A stretch of DNA of 64,000 nucleotides from an uncultured Oscillospiraceae bacterium (GCA_934567355.1 CAKTJC010000005.1:1-64000), one strand, 5' to 3'; positions 35,649-44,213 are shown, counted from the first letter of the stretch. Notes: a model not told the origin generated them from the letters alone. A program made the numbers and translations.

Positions 35649-35690
35649 CAGACCTGACTCTGAAAACAGAATCGGGTCTGTTCTTTTTTA
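35649..35690 (+). terminator. Strong terminator after ATP-grasp gene
   Basis: 14-bp stem CAGACCTGACTCTG with CAGAATCGGGTCTG, AAAA loop and TTCTTTTTT tail. Confidence 0.85.
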
Positions 35691-35773
35691 GGGAAATAAT
35701 CTTCATTTTTCCTAGCTACAGCACCTTATCCGTTCACAAAATCGTTAAACTCTTTTCTCAAAATATTTAGAAT

Positions 35774-35788
35774 TGAGAATCATTTTCA
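35774..35788. promoter_or_regulatory. Zur/Fur-type 7-1-7 box
   Basis: TGAGAAT-C-ATTTTCA is a near-perfect 7-1-7 inverted repeat of the Fur-family consensus TGATAATNATTATCA, ending two bases before the -35 of the zinc operon promoter. The zinc genes downstream point to Zur. Confidence 0.75.
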
Positions 35789-35790
35789 TA

Positions 35791-35818
35791 TTGACAAATA
35801 GAATCTCCGCAATTATAA
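35791..35818 (+). promoter_or_regulatory. Promoter of the zinc uptake region
   Basis: TTGACA, 16 bases, TATAAT, directly after the Zur-type box. Confidence 0.8.
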
Positions 35819-35877
35819 TGGCAGGCAAATCAGAAACCACACCGCAATGCGGCGGGACAGAAAGGGAGGTGCGCACA

Positions 35878-36174
35878 ATGGCAAAGCAGAAACGGATGTT
35901 GGCAATGGCAATGGCAGCAGCCATTCTTTTCATCGTGCTCGCCTCCGCCTTCTTCATTGCGGCAGAGGCTAACCATGACTGCGTTGGTGACGGCTGCGAA
36001 ATCTGCTGCCAAATCAATATTTGCCGCACCGTGCTGAAGGGACTGGCACTGGCCATCATTGCCGCAGTATTGGCTGCGGCTGCAAGCCGTCCCCTTCCCT
36101 TCCTTTTTGTCGGCTGCCGCCTGTCCGCCCCCCGGTGCACGCTGGTTTCTCTCAAGGTGAAACTTTCGGATTAA
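35878..36174 (+). CDS. Small Cys-rich membrane protein of the zinc regulon
   Basis: 98 residues from ATG 35878 (AGGGAGG upstream). Membrane helix AMAAAILFIVLASAFFIA, then an outward His/Cys-rich loop (NHDCVGDGCEICCQINIC) able to bind metal, then a second helix (GLALAIIAAVLAAAA) and basic tail. First gene after the Zur-type box, but separated from znuA by a hairpin terminator. Small proteins of this shape occur near zinc transporters in Firmicutes. A role in zinc sensing or capture is inferred. Confidence 0.68.
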   Translation: MAKQKRMLAMAMAAAILFIVLASAFFIAAEANHDCVGDGCEICCQINICRTVLKGLALAIIAAVLAAAASRPLPFLFVGCRLSAPRCTLVSLKVKLSD

Positions 36175-36185
36175 ATTCTGACAAG

Positions 36186-36251
36186 CAAGGGTGATTGGTT
36201 CGTCTTCCTGGAGGACGAGCCTGTCGGCGATGCCGTCACCCTTGTATTTTT
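36186..36251 (+). terminator. Branched hairpin terminator/attenuator before znuA
   Basis: Outer stem CAAGGGTGA/TCACCCTTG with an inner stem GGTTCGTC/GACGAGCC, followed by TATTTTTG. It lies between the small membrane protein gene and znuA, so it should reduce read-through into the transporter genes. Confidence 0.7.
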
Positions 36252-36299
36252 GCGCCCACTTTTGCAAAAATCAGAAGACAAATTCGGAGGTTTTTTATT

Positions 36300-37817
36300 A
36301 TGAAAAGATTTTTTTCGGCATTTCTTGCCCTGGCAATCATTGCATCTGTGCTGTGCTGGAATGTGGCTCCCGCCAAAGCGGAAGCTGCAAAGCAATTAAG
36401 CATCGTCACCACCATCTTCCCGGAATACGACTGGGTGCGCCAGATTCTCGGCGACAAATTTCCCGATGCCGATGTGACCATGCTGCTGGACAACGGCGTT
36501 GACCTGCACAGCTATCAGCCCATGGTAGACGACATTGTTAAAATCGCCACCTGTGACCTCTTTATCTATGTGGGCGGTGAATCCGACAGTTGGGTGGAGG
36601 ATGCCCTGAAGCACAGCGTCAACAAGGACAGGAAGGTCATCAATCTGCTGGAGGTGCTGGGCGACAGCGTAAAAGCGGAGGAAACCGTGGAGGGAATGCA
36701 GGAAACGGAACATCACCATGACCACAGCCAGGAGGTCTCCACCTTTGAGGACAGCCAGGTGCAAAACAGAAGCCTTTCCGACTGGGCTGGCAGCTGGCAA
36801 TCCGCCTACCCCCTGGCCCTTGACGGCACCCTGGATGCGGCCTTTGAAGCCATGGCAGCATCCGGTGAAATGTCCGCCGCAGAATATAAGACCTACTACC
36901 AGACCGGCTATCGAACCGACATCTCCGGCGTAAGCATCCAGGATGACCACATTGAATTTACCTACACCGATGGGAAAAAGGTTGGCTCCGATTATCGGTA
37001 TGTCGGCTATTTCATCCAGAACTGGTCTACCGGCACAAAGGCCGCCATGTATCGGTTTGAGGCAGTTGATCCTGCATCCGGCGCACCGGCATATATTGAG
37101 TTCAACGACCACATGATTGCACCGGCTGCTGCGGAGCATTTTCATCTGAGAATGAGCAACGAGAGCTTTGATGCCATTGTTGACCCCGAGGCCTCCTGGC
37201 CTACCTTCTTCCCTGCGGATATGACCGGCGAGGAAGTCTGCGAACACATGGCCGGACATGACCATGAAGAACACGAAGAGGAAATGGATGAGCACGTCTG
37301 GCTCTCCCTGAAAAACGCCCAGGTGCTGTGCGATGCCATTTCCCAGGCGCTACAGGCCATCGACCCCGAAAATAAGGAAGCCTATGCCGCCAACGCCGAA
37401 GCCTATAAAAAGCAGCTGTCCGCCCTGGACGAGAAGTACCAGGAAGCAGTGGACAACGCAACATACAAAACCCTTTTGTTCGGCGACCGCTTCCCCTTCC
37501 GCTATCTGACGGATGATTACGGTCTGCGCTATTACGCCGCCTTCTCCGGCTGCTCCGCCGAAAGTGAGGCCAGCTTTGAGACCATCCTTTTCCTTGCAAA
37601 GAAGCTGGACGAGCTGGGACTCCCCTGCATTCTGACCATTGAGGGAGTGCGGCACAAGATTGCACAGACCATTGTGGAAAACACCGCCAAGAAAAACCAA
37701 TCGGTTCTGGCACTGGACTCCATGCAGTCCACCACCTCCAAGGATGTGGCACAGGGCACAACCTATCTTTCCGCCATGGAAAAGAATCTGGATGTGCTGA
37801 CGGACGCATTGGGCTAA
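36300..37817 (+). CDS. znuA: Zinc-binding lipocalin-ZnuA fusion (ZinT inserted in ZnuA)
   Basis: 505 residues; zinc receptor of the ABC importer. Signal peptide 1-27. ZnuA N lobe 31-130 with first metal His70 (DNGVDLHSYQP), then a His-rich stretch (ETEHHHDHSQ, 135-144). A complete ZinT domain (about 155-320) follows, with SDWAGSWQSAYPL, FNDHMI and HFHLRMSN, and then a second His-rich stretch (GHDHEEHEEEMDEH). The ZnuA C lobe resumes with the second metal His in DEHVWLSLKNAQ (332) and later LLFGDRFPFRYL. In Streptococcus AdcA the ZinT domain is C-terminal; here it replaces the flexible His-rich loop. No lipobox Cys is evident at the signal site. Confidence 0.9.
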   Translation: MKRFFSAFLALAIIASVLCWNVAPAKAEAAKQLSIVTTIFPEYDWVRQILGDKFPDADVTMLLDNGVDLHSYQPMVDDIVKIATCDLFIYVGGESDSWVEDALKHSVNKDRKVINLLEVLGDSVKAEETVEGMQETEHHHDHSQEVSTFEDSQVQNRSLSDWAGSWQSAYPLALDGTLDAAFEAMAASGEMSAAEYKTYYQTGYRTDISGVSIQDDHIEFTYTDGKKVGSDYRYVGYFIQNWSTGTKAAMYRFEAVDPASGAPAYIEFNDHMIAPAAAEHFHLRMSNESFDAIVDPEASWPTFFPADMTGEEVCEHMAGHDHEEHEEEMDEHVWLSLKNAQVLCDAISQALQAIDPENKEAYAANAEAYKKQLSALDEKYQEAVDNATYKTLLFGDRFPFRYLTDDYGLRYYAAFSGCSAESEASFETILFLAKKLDELGLPCILTIEGVRHKIAQTIVENTAKKNQSVLALDSMQSTTSKDVAQGTTYLSAMEKNLDVLTDALG

Positions 37818-37829
37818 GGAGGTGCCGCC

Positions 37830-38543
37830 ATGACTCAGCTCACCTGCCAGAATCTATGCGTTGGCTATGACGGTAAAACCGTGCTGACCGATTTGAATTT
37901 CTCCGTGTCAGCGGGGGACTACCTGTGTATCGTCGGAGAGAACGGCTCCGGGAAAAGCACACTGATGAAAACCATTCTTGGTCTGCAACCGCCGTGCAGC
38001 GGCAAAATTCTAACCGGCAGTGGGCTGAGGAAAAATGAAATCGGCTATTTGCCCCAGCAGACCGCCATCCAAATGGACTTTCCGGCATCCGTGCGTGAGA
38101 TTGTGCGCTCCGGATGTCAGGGGCGGTGCGGCTGGCACCCCTTTTACGGCTGCAAGGAACGGCAGCTTGCCGCAAATGCCATGGAAAAAATGCAAATCAC
38201 CCCTCTGGCGCAACGGTGCTACCGGGAGCTTTCCGGCGGCCAGCAGCAGCGTGTGCTGCTGGCACGCGCCCTGTGCGCCACAGAAAAGTTGCTGCTTTTG
38301 GATGAACCAGTTTCCGGCCTTGACCCAAAGGTAACTGCACAGATGTATGGTCTGATTGAATCCCTGAACCGCAAAGATGGCATCACCGTCATCATGGTAT
38401 CCCACGACATTGAGGCAGCCCTGCGGTACGCCTCCCACATTTTGCACATTGGCTCCACAACCTTCTTTGGAACAACCGCTCAATACCTGCAAAGTCCTCA
38501 GGGGCAACTCTTTGCCGCTCAGAAGGGAGGTGCAGTGTCATGA
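37830..38543 (+). CDS. znuC: Zinc ABC transporter ATP-binding protein
   Basis: 237 residues. Walker A GENGSGKST, Q-loop YLPQQTAIQM, signature LSGGQQQRVLLARAL, Walker B LLLLDEPVSGLD, H-loop MVSHDIEAAL. Twelve bases after znuA and overlapping znuB, in the standard znuACB order. Powers zinc import; controlled with the operon by the upstream Zur-type site. Confidence 0.93.
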   Translation: MTQLTCQNLCVGYDGKTVLTDLNFSVSAGDYLCIVGENGSGKSTLMKTILGLQPPCSGKILTGSGLRKNEIGYLPQQTAIQMDFPASVREIVRSGCQGRCGWHPFYGCKERQLAANAMEKMQITPLAQRCYRELSGGQQQRVLLARALCATEKLLLLDEPVSGLDPKVTAQMYGLIESLNRKDGITVIMVSHDIEAALRYASHILHIGSTTFFGTTAQYLQSPQGQLFAAQKGGAVS

Positions 38544-39394
38544 GCCAGATGGCAGAAAAGCTCGCCCTTTACTGGACGTTTCCCTTCGTTCGCTATGCGC
38601 TGGCTGTGGGAATATTGATTGCGCTGTGCTCCTCCCTGCTGGGGGTGACGCTGGTGCTCAAGCGCTTCTCCTTCATTGGAGACGGTCTTTCCCACGTTGC
38701 CTTCGGCGCCATGTCCATTGCCGCCATACTCCAAATTAAAAATGAGATGCCCCTGGTAATGGTCATCACCGTCATCTGCGCCATCTTGCTGCTGCGTACC
38801 GGTCAAAATGCAAAAATCAAGGGAGACAGCGCCATTGCCATGATTTCCGTCGGTTCCCTGGCCCTTGGCTATCTGATGATGAATCTCTTTGGCACCTCCT
38901 CCAATCTGTCCGGGGATGTGTGCAGCACCCTCTTTGGCTCCACCTCCATTCTGACGCTCTCCCAATCTGAGGTTTGGCTGTGTGCTGCCATCTCCCTGGC
39001 GGTAATCGCCATCTATGTTCTTTTCTACAACAAAATCTTTGCCGTTACCTTTGACGAGAATTTTGCCCGGGCCACCGGTGTCAGGGCGGAGCGCTACAAT
39101 TTGCTGATTGCGGTTGTGGTTGCGGTTATCATTGTGCTTGCCATGAATCTGGTTGGCTCCCTGTTGATTTCCGCATTGATTGTTTTTCCGGCTCTTTCCG
39201 CTATGCGGCTTTGCAAGAGCTTTTTGAGTGTAACCGTTTTTTCCGCTGCCGCATCCGTGCTGTGTGCCGCCATTGGGATTCTCGTTTCCGTTCTGGCAGG
39301 TACGCCCGTTGGCTCCACCATTGTGGCTGTTCAGCTTGTGGTATTTGGACTGTGCAGCCTGATTCGTACCATTTTAGGAGGCATTTGCCAATGA
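38540..39394 (+). CDS. znuB: Zinc ABC transporter permease
   Basis: 284 residues, about eight membrane helices of the ABC-3 family: ALAVGILIALCSSLLGVTL, LSHVAFGAMSIAAI, VAVIIVLAMNLVGSLLIS and the end LCSLIRTILGG. Overlaps znuC and the following lipoprotein gene, showing tight coupling. Forms the channel with ZnuC. Confidence 0.92.
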   Translation: MSQMAEKLALYWTFPFVRYALAVGILIALCSSLLGVTLVLKRFSFIGDGLSHVAFGAMSIAAILQIKNEMPLVMVITVICAILLLRTGQNAKIKGDSAIAMISVGSLALGYLMMNLFGTSSNLSGDVCSTLFGSTSILTLSQSEVWLCAAISLAVIAIYVLFYNKIFAVTFDENFARATGVRAERYNLLIAVVVAVIIVLAMNLVGSLLISALIVFPALSAMRLCKSFLSVTVFSAAASVLCAAIGILVSVLAGTPVGSTIVAVQLVVFGLCSLIRTILGGICQ

Positions 39395-39870
39395 AACCCT
39401 TCTTATTTATCACATTTGCCGCTGTGCTGCTTCTGTTGAGCGGGTGCGGCAAGGAGCCCATCATCCAGCCCGTGGTTTCGGAAGTCCCTGTGCAGGAAGC
39501 CGCAACAGCAGCTGTATCTGAGAATACCGCCCCCACCGGTGCCGTGGTTGATTTGACAAAGCTAAGCAGCACCATGGTCTACTCCGAGGTGTACAATATG
39601 CTGGCATCCCCTGACAGCTATGTTGGCAAAACGGTAAAGATGGCCGGCACCTCTGCCTGCCTTTCCAATCCGGAAACCAACAAGCTGTACTATGCCTGCA
39701 TCATCGCCGATGCCACCGGCTGCTGCGCCCAGGGTCTTGAGTATGTTCTTCCTGACGGAGAACCCTATCCGGAGGTGGACGTCAACATCACCGTCACCGG
39801 AACCTTTGCCCTGTACTACGAAAACGGTTACAAGTGCTTCCACCTGGTGGATGCAGTGCTGAGCGCCTAG
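39391..39870 (+). CDS. Lipoprotein of the zinc operon
   Basis: 159 residues; ATG overlaps the znuB stop (ATGA). Lipobox LLSGC after a short signal peptide. The mature part has YSEVYNMLASPDSYVGKTVK, a Cys pair in DATGCCAQGLEYV, and an OB-fold-like end (DVNITVTGTFALYYENGY). Similar small lipoproteins accompany zinc transporters in clostridia; probably a surface metal or redox accessory, function unproven. Confidence 0.75.
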   Translation: MKPFLFITFAAVLLLLSGCGKEPIIQPVVSEVPVQEAATAAVSENTAPTGAVVDLTKLSSTMVYSEVYNMLASPDSYVGKTVKMAGTSACLSNPETNKLYYACIIADATGCCAQGLEYVLPDGEPYPEVDVNITVTGTFALYYENGYKCFHLVDAVLSA

Positions 39871-39874
39871 AAAA

Positions 39875-39906
39875 ACTCCCCCAAAAGCCGGTGGCTTTGG
39901 GGGAGT
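39875..39906. terminator. Bidirectional terminator
   Basis: ACTCCCCCAAA pairing with TTTGGGGGAGT. T-run (TTTTT) on the minus strand serves the exporter gene; it also closes the zinc operon. Confidence 0.85.
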
Positions 39907-39917
39907 CGAACTTCACA

Positions 39918-40694
39918 TCAGGTAATGGCATTCACCAGCAGCACCACGGCGCCCAGGACAATCAGGATTGCGCCGGTGGTGCGGTTGAGGAATTTGGGCT
40001 CGGCCTTGTTGGCAATCCGGGCGGCGATTCTGGCCCAGAGGAGGGTGAAGAGCACGCACAGGCCCAGCACCAGGAAATCCGGGGCTCCGCCGATGACAAA
40101 GTGGCTGACAGCGCCGGTGAAGGCGGTGAAGGCCATGATGAACACGCTGGTGCCCACGGCGGTTTTCAGCTCGTAGCCCAGGACGCTGGTGAGAATCAGC
40201 AGCATCATCATGCCGCCGCCTGCGCCGATAAAGCCGCAGACAAAGCCAATGAGCACGCCGCAGACAATGCTCTGGACAAGGCGCTTCCTCTGGGACACCC
40301 GGGCCATGGCCTCTTTGGTGGTCATCACGGGCTTGACGATGAATTTCACGCCCAGCAGCATGGTCATGAATACAGAGAAGCTGCCCATGGTGCTGCTGGA
40401 AACCAGGCTGGATACCCAGCTGCCCACCATGGTGAACACCAGCACCGTGACCATCATCACCAGGCCGTTCCTGACGTCCAGGTTCTTGTTCTTCCCATAG
40501 GTGTAGGCACTGACGGCGCTGGCCAGCACGTCGGAGGCCAGGGCGATGCCCACCGCCTCGTAGGGATTCATTTTCAGGAAGGTCACCAGCATGGGGGTGA
40601 TTACCGCCGCCGCACTCATGCCGGCAAAGCCGGTGCCCAGTCCTGCGCCCATGCCCGCAAAGAAGCATACGGCGATGGTTGCCAACAGATTCAT
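39918..40694 (-). CDS. TauE/SafE family exporter
   Basis: 258-residue membrane protein with about eight helices (TauE/SafE, anion or sulfite exporter family). Repeated glycine-rich halves: AGMGAGLGTGFAGMSAAAVI at the N terminus and GVLIGFVCGFIGAGGGMMM in the second half. ATG at 40694 overlaps the stop of the small alarmone synthetase gene (ATGA), so the two are co-translated. The substrate is unknown. Confidence 0.85.
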   Translation of the reverse strand: MNLLATIAVCFFAGMGAGLGTGFAGMSAAAVITPMLVTFLKMNPYEAVGIALASDVLASAVSAYTYGKNKNLDVRNGLVMMVTVLVFTMVGSWVSSLVSSSTMGSFSVFMTMLLGVKFIVKPVMTTKEAMARVSQRKRLVQSIVCGVLIGFVCGFIGAGGGMMMLLILTSVLGYELKTAVGTSVFIMAFTAFTGAVSHFVIGGAPDFLVLGLCVLFTLLWARIAARIANKAEPKFLNRTTGAILIVLGAVVLLVNAIT

Positions 40695-41413
40695 AATTTC
40701 ATATTCTCCTGTTCCTGTTTGGATTTTTTCACATGGCTGTAAATTTCTTCCAGCTTCCGGTCGATTTCCGAGCAGCTGTGGGCGCATTCCAGCAGGGCCT
40801 GGCTGTCCTCCGGGGAGATGTAGTTGTCCTTTTTGTACCGGATTTTGTGCTCGGTGCTGGCCCACAAGTCCATGGCCAGGGTGCGCAGCTGCACCTCCAC
40901 CTTCATGGACTTTTTCTCGTTGTGCAGAAAAATCGGCACCGTGACAATCAGGTGCAGACTCCGGTAGCCGTTGGGCTTGGGATTCTGGAAATAGTCCTTG
41001 CGCTGAATCAGGGTGACATCGTCCTGGCTCAGGAAGCTCTCGGCCAGCATGTAGATGTCCGACTGAAAGGTGCACACCACCCGCACACCGGCAATGTCGT
41101 GGATGTTGGTCTCGATATCCTCAATGGACAAAGGGATCCCCCGGCGGATGAGCTTATTCATAATGCTCTCCGGAGTTTTCAGCCGGGTTTGGATGGTCTC
41201 AATGGGGTTGCGCTCAAAGGCGAAGGACAAATCCTCGCTGAGAACCCGGAACTTGGTCTCCACCTCCATCAGGGCGCAGGTATAGAAGGACATCATCTCC
41301 CGGTAGGGCGTGGCATAGCTTTTCATCCATTGGTTGAATTTCTGGGCATTGCCAAGAGTGATGGCATTCTCTCCCTTGTCCAGCATCAATGTTCCCACCT
41401 GATTTGTTTCCAT
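40691..41413 (-). CDS. Small alarmone synthetase (RelQ/RelP-like)
   Basis: 240 residues with a single RelA/SpoT synthetase domain and no hydrolase, TGS or ACT domain: DIAGVRVVCTFQSDIY, then FQNPKPNGYRSLHLIVTVP, MKVEVQLRTLAMDLWASTEH. It makes (p)ppGpp from GTP/GDP and ATP. Co-transcribed with, and overlapping, a TauE/SafE exporter. Confidence 0.9.
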   Translation of the reverse strand: METNQVGTLMLDKGENAITLGNAQKFNQWMKSYATPYREMMSFYTCALMEVETKFRVLSEDLSFAFERNPIETIQTRLKTPESIMNKLIRRGIPLSIEDIETNIHDIAGVRVVCTFQSDIYMLAESFLSQDDVTLIQRKDYFQNPKPNGYRSLHLIVTVPIFLHNEKKSMKVEVQLRTLAMDLWASTEHKIRYKKDNYISPEDSQALLECAHSCSEIDRKLEEIYSHVKKSKQEQENMKL

Positions 41414-41473
41414 GGTAAACCTCTCTCACCGTATTTCGGCCCCGCCAAAATACTTCATTTTTGATGTATTTTA

Positions 41474-41502
41474 ATTATAGCCTTCCTTCGTTCATAATTC
41501 AA
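41474..41502 (-). promoter_or_regulatory. Promoter of alarmone synthetase operon
   Basis: Minus-strand TTGAAT, 17 bases, TATAAT, about 60 bases before the synthetase ATG. Confidence 0.65.
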
Positions 41503-41669
41503 GGTGCAATTATTGCGGATTTGTTAATATTCTGTGACAAAGCAAACAGCATCCCCGCCCGCGCAGGCGCAGGCGCAGCATGCCGCAGGCTGTACGGCAC
41601 CCAAACTGCCGCCTTGTCCTTTTATCCGAAGTCAGGGGCGTTTCTTTGGAAAAACGCCCTGATTTTGGC

Positions 41670-41698
41670 TTGACAAGCAGAAAATGAGTGACTATAAT
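41670..41698 (+). promoter_or_regulatory. Promoter of nine-gene operon
   Basis: TTGACA, 17 bases, TATAAT. A GC-rich hairpin (TCAGGGGCGTTT with AAAACGCCCTGA, about 41632-41661) lies just upstream and insulates it. Confidence 0.82.
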
Positions 41699-41708
41699 GG
41701 TCGCAAGA

Positions 41709-41726
41709 GGTTAGCTATTGCTAACC
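41709..41726. promoter_or_regulatory. Palindromic operator at transcription start
   Basis: GGTTAGC-TATT-GCTAACC, a perfect 7+7 inverted repeat starting ten bases after the -10, spanning the expected transcription start. Position suits a repressor such as a TetR-type protein; no regulator gene is in the operon. Confidence 0.65.
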
Positions 41727-41777
41727 AAAGCGCATCTGTTTGCACTTCCGTTTCAGGAGCAGAAAGGGGTAACGGCA

Positions 41778-42665
41778 ATGTCCAAAAAAGCAACAGAGTT
41801 CCAGAAAAAGGAAATGAGCAAAATGTACCGCGGCAAGGAAATTTTCAAGCCGCTGAACACAGGCTGGATTGATGAAAGCGTGGCCTGCGTGCGGGAATGG
41901 GTGGCAAACATCTTCTTCTACCGCAAGGGCGGCACCACCATCATGATCGATGCGGGCTATAATTATACCCGGCTGGAAGAAAAAATGGGCTGGCTGGGCA
42001 TCGATCCCAAATCCATCCGGCATATCCTCATCACCCACCAGGATACTGACCATGTGGGCGCAGTGGAGGCGGACAGCCCCGGCCTTTTCAAAAACGCAGT
42101 GCTGTATGTGGGCGAAATTGAAAACCGTTACCTCACCGGGGAAAAGCGGCGCAAAGTGATCTACCACATGTATAAGCTCCCCCAGGTAACCATCAATAAC
42201 GAAAAGGTGCTGCTGAAGGACGGACAGCAGCTGGATATTGACGGCATCCATATCGAATGCTTCCTGGTGCCCGGCCACACCTGGGGGCACATGGTGTATC
42301 TGATCGACGGAAAATACCTGTTCACCGGCGATACCATCTGGTTCGGCGCAGACGGCGGCTACAGCTTCATCTCCGCCCTGGCAGAAAGCAACAATCTGGC
42401 GGTCAAATCTCTGGCAGCACTGGAAGCCAGACTGCAGAAGCGGGGGATCCAGCCCATATTTATCACAGGCCACACCGGCTGGACAGATAATTTTCAGTTT
42501 GCCTTTGCTCACAAAGAGCTGCCCTGCTCCCCCTTCAAAAAGAGAGTACACGATCCCAACGCTCCCTATGATGCTTATGATGAAGACGACGACACCGAGG
42601 AAAATGCCAAAAGCGGCTTCCTGAAGGGCGTGGGCAGGAAAGCGGAAGGAGGCAGCGCGCAATGA
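41778..42665 (+). CDS. MBL-fold metallo-hydrolase
   Basis: 295 residues from ATG 41778. Metallo-beta-lactamase fold motifs: THQDTDHVGA (HxxxDH), PGHTWGHM, FTGDTIW and TGHTGWTD. A charged C-terminal extension of about 35 residues (DAYDEDDDTEENAKSG) follows the domain. First gene of the nine-gene operon, just after the promoter/operator; overlaps the next gene (ATGA). Hydrolyses an ester, thioester or lactam of unknown identity. Confidence 0.88.
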   Translation: MSKKATEFQKKEMSKMYRGKEIFKPLNTGWIDESVACVREWVANIFFYRKGGTTIMIDAGYNYTRLEEKMGWLGIDPKSIRHILITHQDTDHVGAVEADSPGLFKNAVLYVGEIENRYLTGEKRRKVIYHMYKLPQVTINNEKVLLKDGQQLDIDGIHIECFLVPGHTWGHMVYLIDGKYLFTGDTIWFGADGGYSFISALAESNNLAVKSLAALEARLQKRGIQPIFITGHTGWTDNFQFAFAHKELPCSPFKKRVHDPNAPYDAYDEDDDTEENAKSGFLKGVGRKAEGGSAQ

Positions 42666-43567
42666 GTCTGTTCGCATCGGCGCTGCGGGGCGCATACCGG
42701 CTCTCCGGTGCAAAGAGAGCTTTTTCCCTCCCGGAAGCGGAGATCTGCAAGGTCATCGAGAAGCAAAACCGCCACCGGGGCGTTTTTGTTCCCACTGATC
42801 ACAAAGCGCACTATGAGACCATTCAGGTAAAGGGCTTCCCCTGCCTGATCGTTCGGAATGATCCGGAACCGGCAGCCCGGGCCATTCTCTACTTCTTCGG
42901 CGGCGGCATGGTCATCGGCCCGGACAGGGGCGATCTGCCCGTGATGCGCAAACTGGCCCGCGACAGCGGCTGCGACGTATGGTTCCCATTTTATCCGCTC
43001 TGTACGGAGCATTGCATCACCGAAACCTACGATATGGCCTACGAATGCTACCGGCAGATGATTGGTCAGTACGGTGGCGGAAATGTGAGCGCCTGCGGTT
43101 TCTCCTCCGGCGGTGCGCTGGCGCTGGGCATTGCCGCGCACAACAGCGCTCTCGGCATGCCGCTGCCCCAGCCCCGGCACATCGTAGCGGTTTCCCCCGG
43201 AGAAGTCCCCTGGAACGACGCCGAAAAGGCGCGGATGCAGGCGCTGAACTGCAAAGATGTGGCCATCGACTACGCCTTCATGGTGACGGTGGAAAAATTC
43301 ATGCGTCACGGCCAGGATCATGTGCCGGATTATATGATCTCCGGTTCCCGGGGCGATTTTACCGGTGTGGGAGACATTCATTTCTTCTACTCGTCGGATG
43401 AGGTGCTCTATGGCGCACTGCCGGACTTTGAGGCCGCCTGCAGGCGGGCAAACGTCCCCTATACCGCCTCTGCCCGCCCAAAAATGGTGCACTGCTACTG
43501 CATGCTGCCCTGCTTCAGAGAATCCAAAGAGGATTTTGCGAAGATCACCGGGATCCTGAAAAAATAA
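42662..43567 (+). CDS. Alpha/beta hydrolase (HSL-like)
   Basis: 301 residues. Oxyanion motif YFFGGGMVIGP (family usual HGGG), nucleophile elbow CGFSSGGALALG, and a late acid/His pair region DIHFFYSSDEVLYG and MVHCYCMLPCF. Overlaps the MBL gene and precedes a membrane protein gene by 13 bases. Fits the hormone-sensitive-lipase-like esterases; substrate unknown. Cytoplasmic. Confidence 0.84.
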   Translation: MSLFASALRGAYRLSGAKRAFSLPEAEICKVIEKQNRHRGVFVPTDHKAHYETIQVKGFPCLIVRNDPEPAARAILYFFGGGMVIGPDRGDLPVMRKLARDSGCDVWFPFYPLCTEHCITETYDMAYECYRQMIGQYGGGNVSACGFSSGGALALGIAAHNSALGMPLPQPRHIVAVSPGEVPWNDAEKARMQALNCKDVAIDYAFMVTVEKFMRHGQDHVPDYMISGSRGDFTGVGDIHFFYSSDEVLYGALPDFEAACRRANVPYTASARPKMVHCYCMLPCFRESKEDFAKITGILKK

Positions 43568-43580
43568 AGGAGGCCGGAGT

Positions 43581-44201
43581 ATGACAGTCACAAAGGCGCT
43601 GCTGCTTCTTTCCTGCCTGGGGCATCTGCTGCTCTGGCGCTGCGACTGGCTGCTCACCTGCCTGGCAGGCGGCCGGTTCAGCTTTCAGGCAATGCAGGAC
43701 AATGGGAAACTCTCGGCGGTGATCGGATCAACGCCGCTGAAAAATTCCATGCGGTCCATGGTGGCGGGCACATTTGCCCTCGCGTTGATCTTTCCGGGTT
43801 ACCTGGCACTGTGCCGGTGGATGAAGCAATTTTCGGATGTTTATGCCGCACTGATGCTGGCCGGGTGCATTGTGTTCTTCCTGGTCGGCGTAGCGCACCA
43901 TGTGATCTGCGGCACGGCAGAGTGGTTCTATATCCGCATGGGCAAGACGGAAGAGGCGCGGCAGGCGATACTGGAATTCTTCAAGAAGTCTTCCATAACC
44001 ATGTACGTCTGCTACGCCGGGCTGCTGGTCTTTGCGGTTTCGCTGCTTGCGGCAGTGGCCGGCGGCGTGACGGATCTGCCCCGGTGGGCGTGCCTGTGCA
44101 ATACGCTGCCGGTGTTCCTGGTTCTGGAGGGCCTCCGGGTCGTGGGGGCGGGAAATGCCGCCGGCGCCCTGGTATCCCTGGGGCTGGCAATTTTGATTTA
44201 G
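43581..44201 (+). CDS. DUF6796-like membrane protein
   Basis: 206 residues with six predicted helices: LLLLSCLGHLLLWRCDWLLT, GTFALALIFPGYLALC, YAALMLAGCIVFFLVGVAHH, YAGLLVFAVSLLAAVAGGV, among others. Resembles DUF6796-type proteins. A His-His pair (VAHHVICG) lies in a helix. In the operon between a hydrolase and an ATC-hydrolase-family protein; possible roles are transport or membrane enzyme, not established. Confidence 0.7.
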   Translation: MTVTKALLLLSCLGHLLLWRCDWLLTCLAGGRFSFQAMQDNGKLSAVIGSTPLKNSMRSMVAGTFALALIFPGYLALCRWMKQFSDVYAALMLAGCIVFFLVGVAHHVICGTAEWFYIRMGKTEEARQAILEFFKKSSITMYVCYAGLLVFAVSLLAAVAGGVTDLPRWACLCNTLPVFLVLEGLRVVGAGNAAGALVSLGLAILI

Positions 44202-44213
44202 GAGGTACTGCCG

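Noticed and set aside
41718-41777. Upstream TTG start for the MBL hydrolase gene
   Set aside because: It lies inside the palindromic operator at the transcription start; ATG 41778 has a proper ribosome site and matches the family length.
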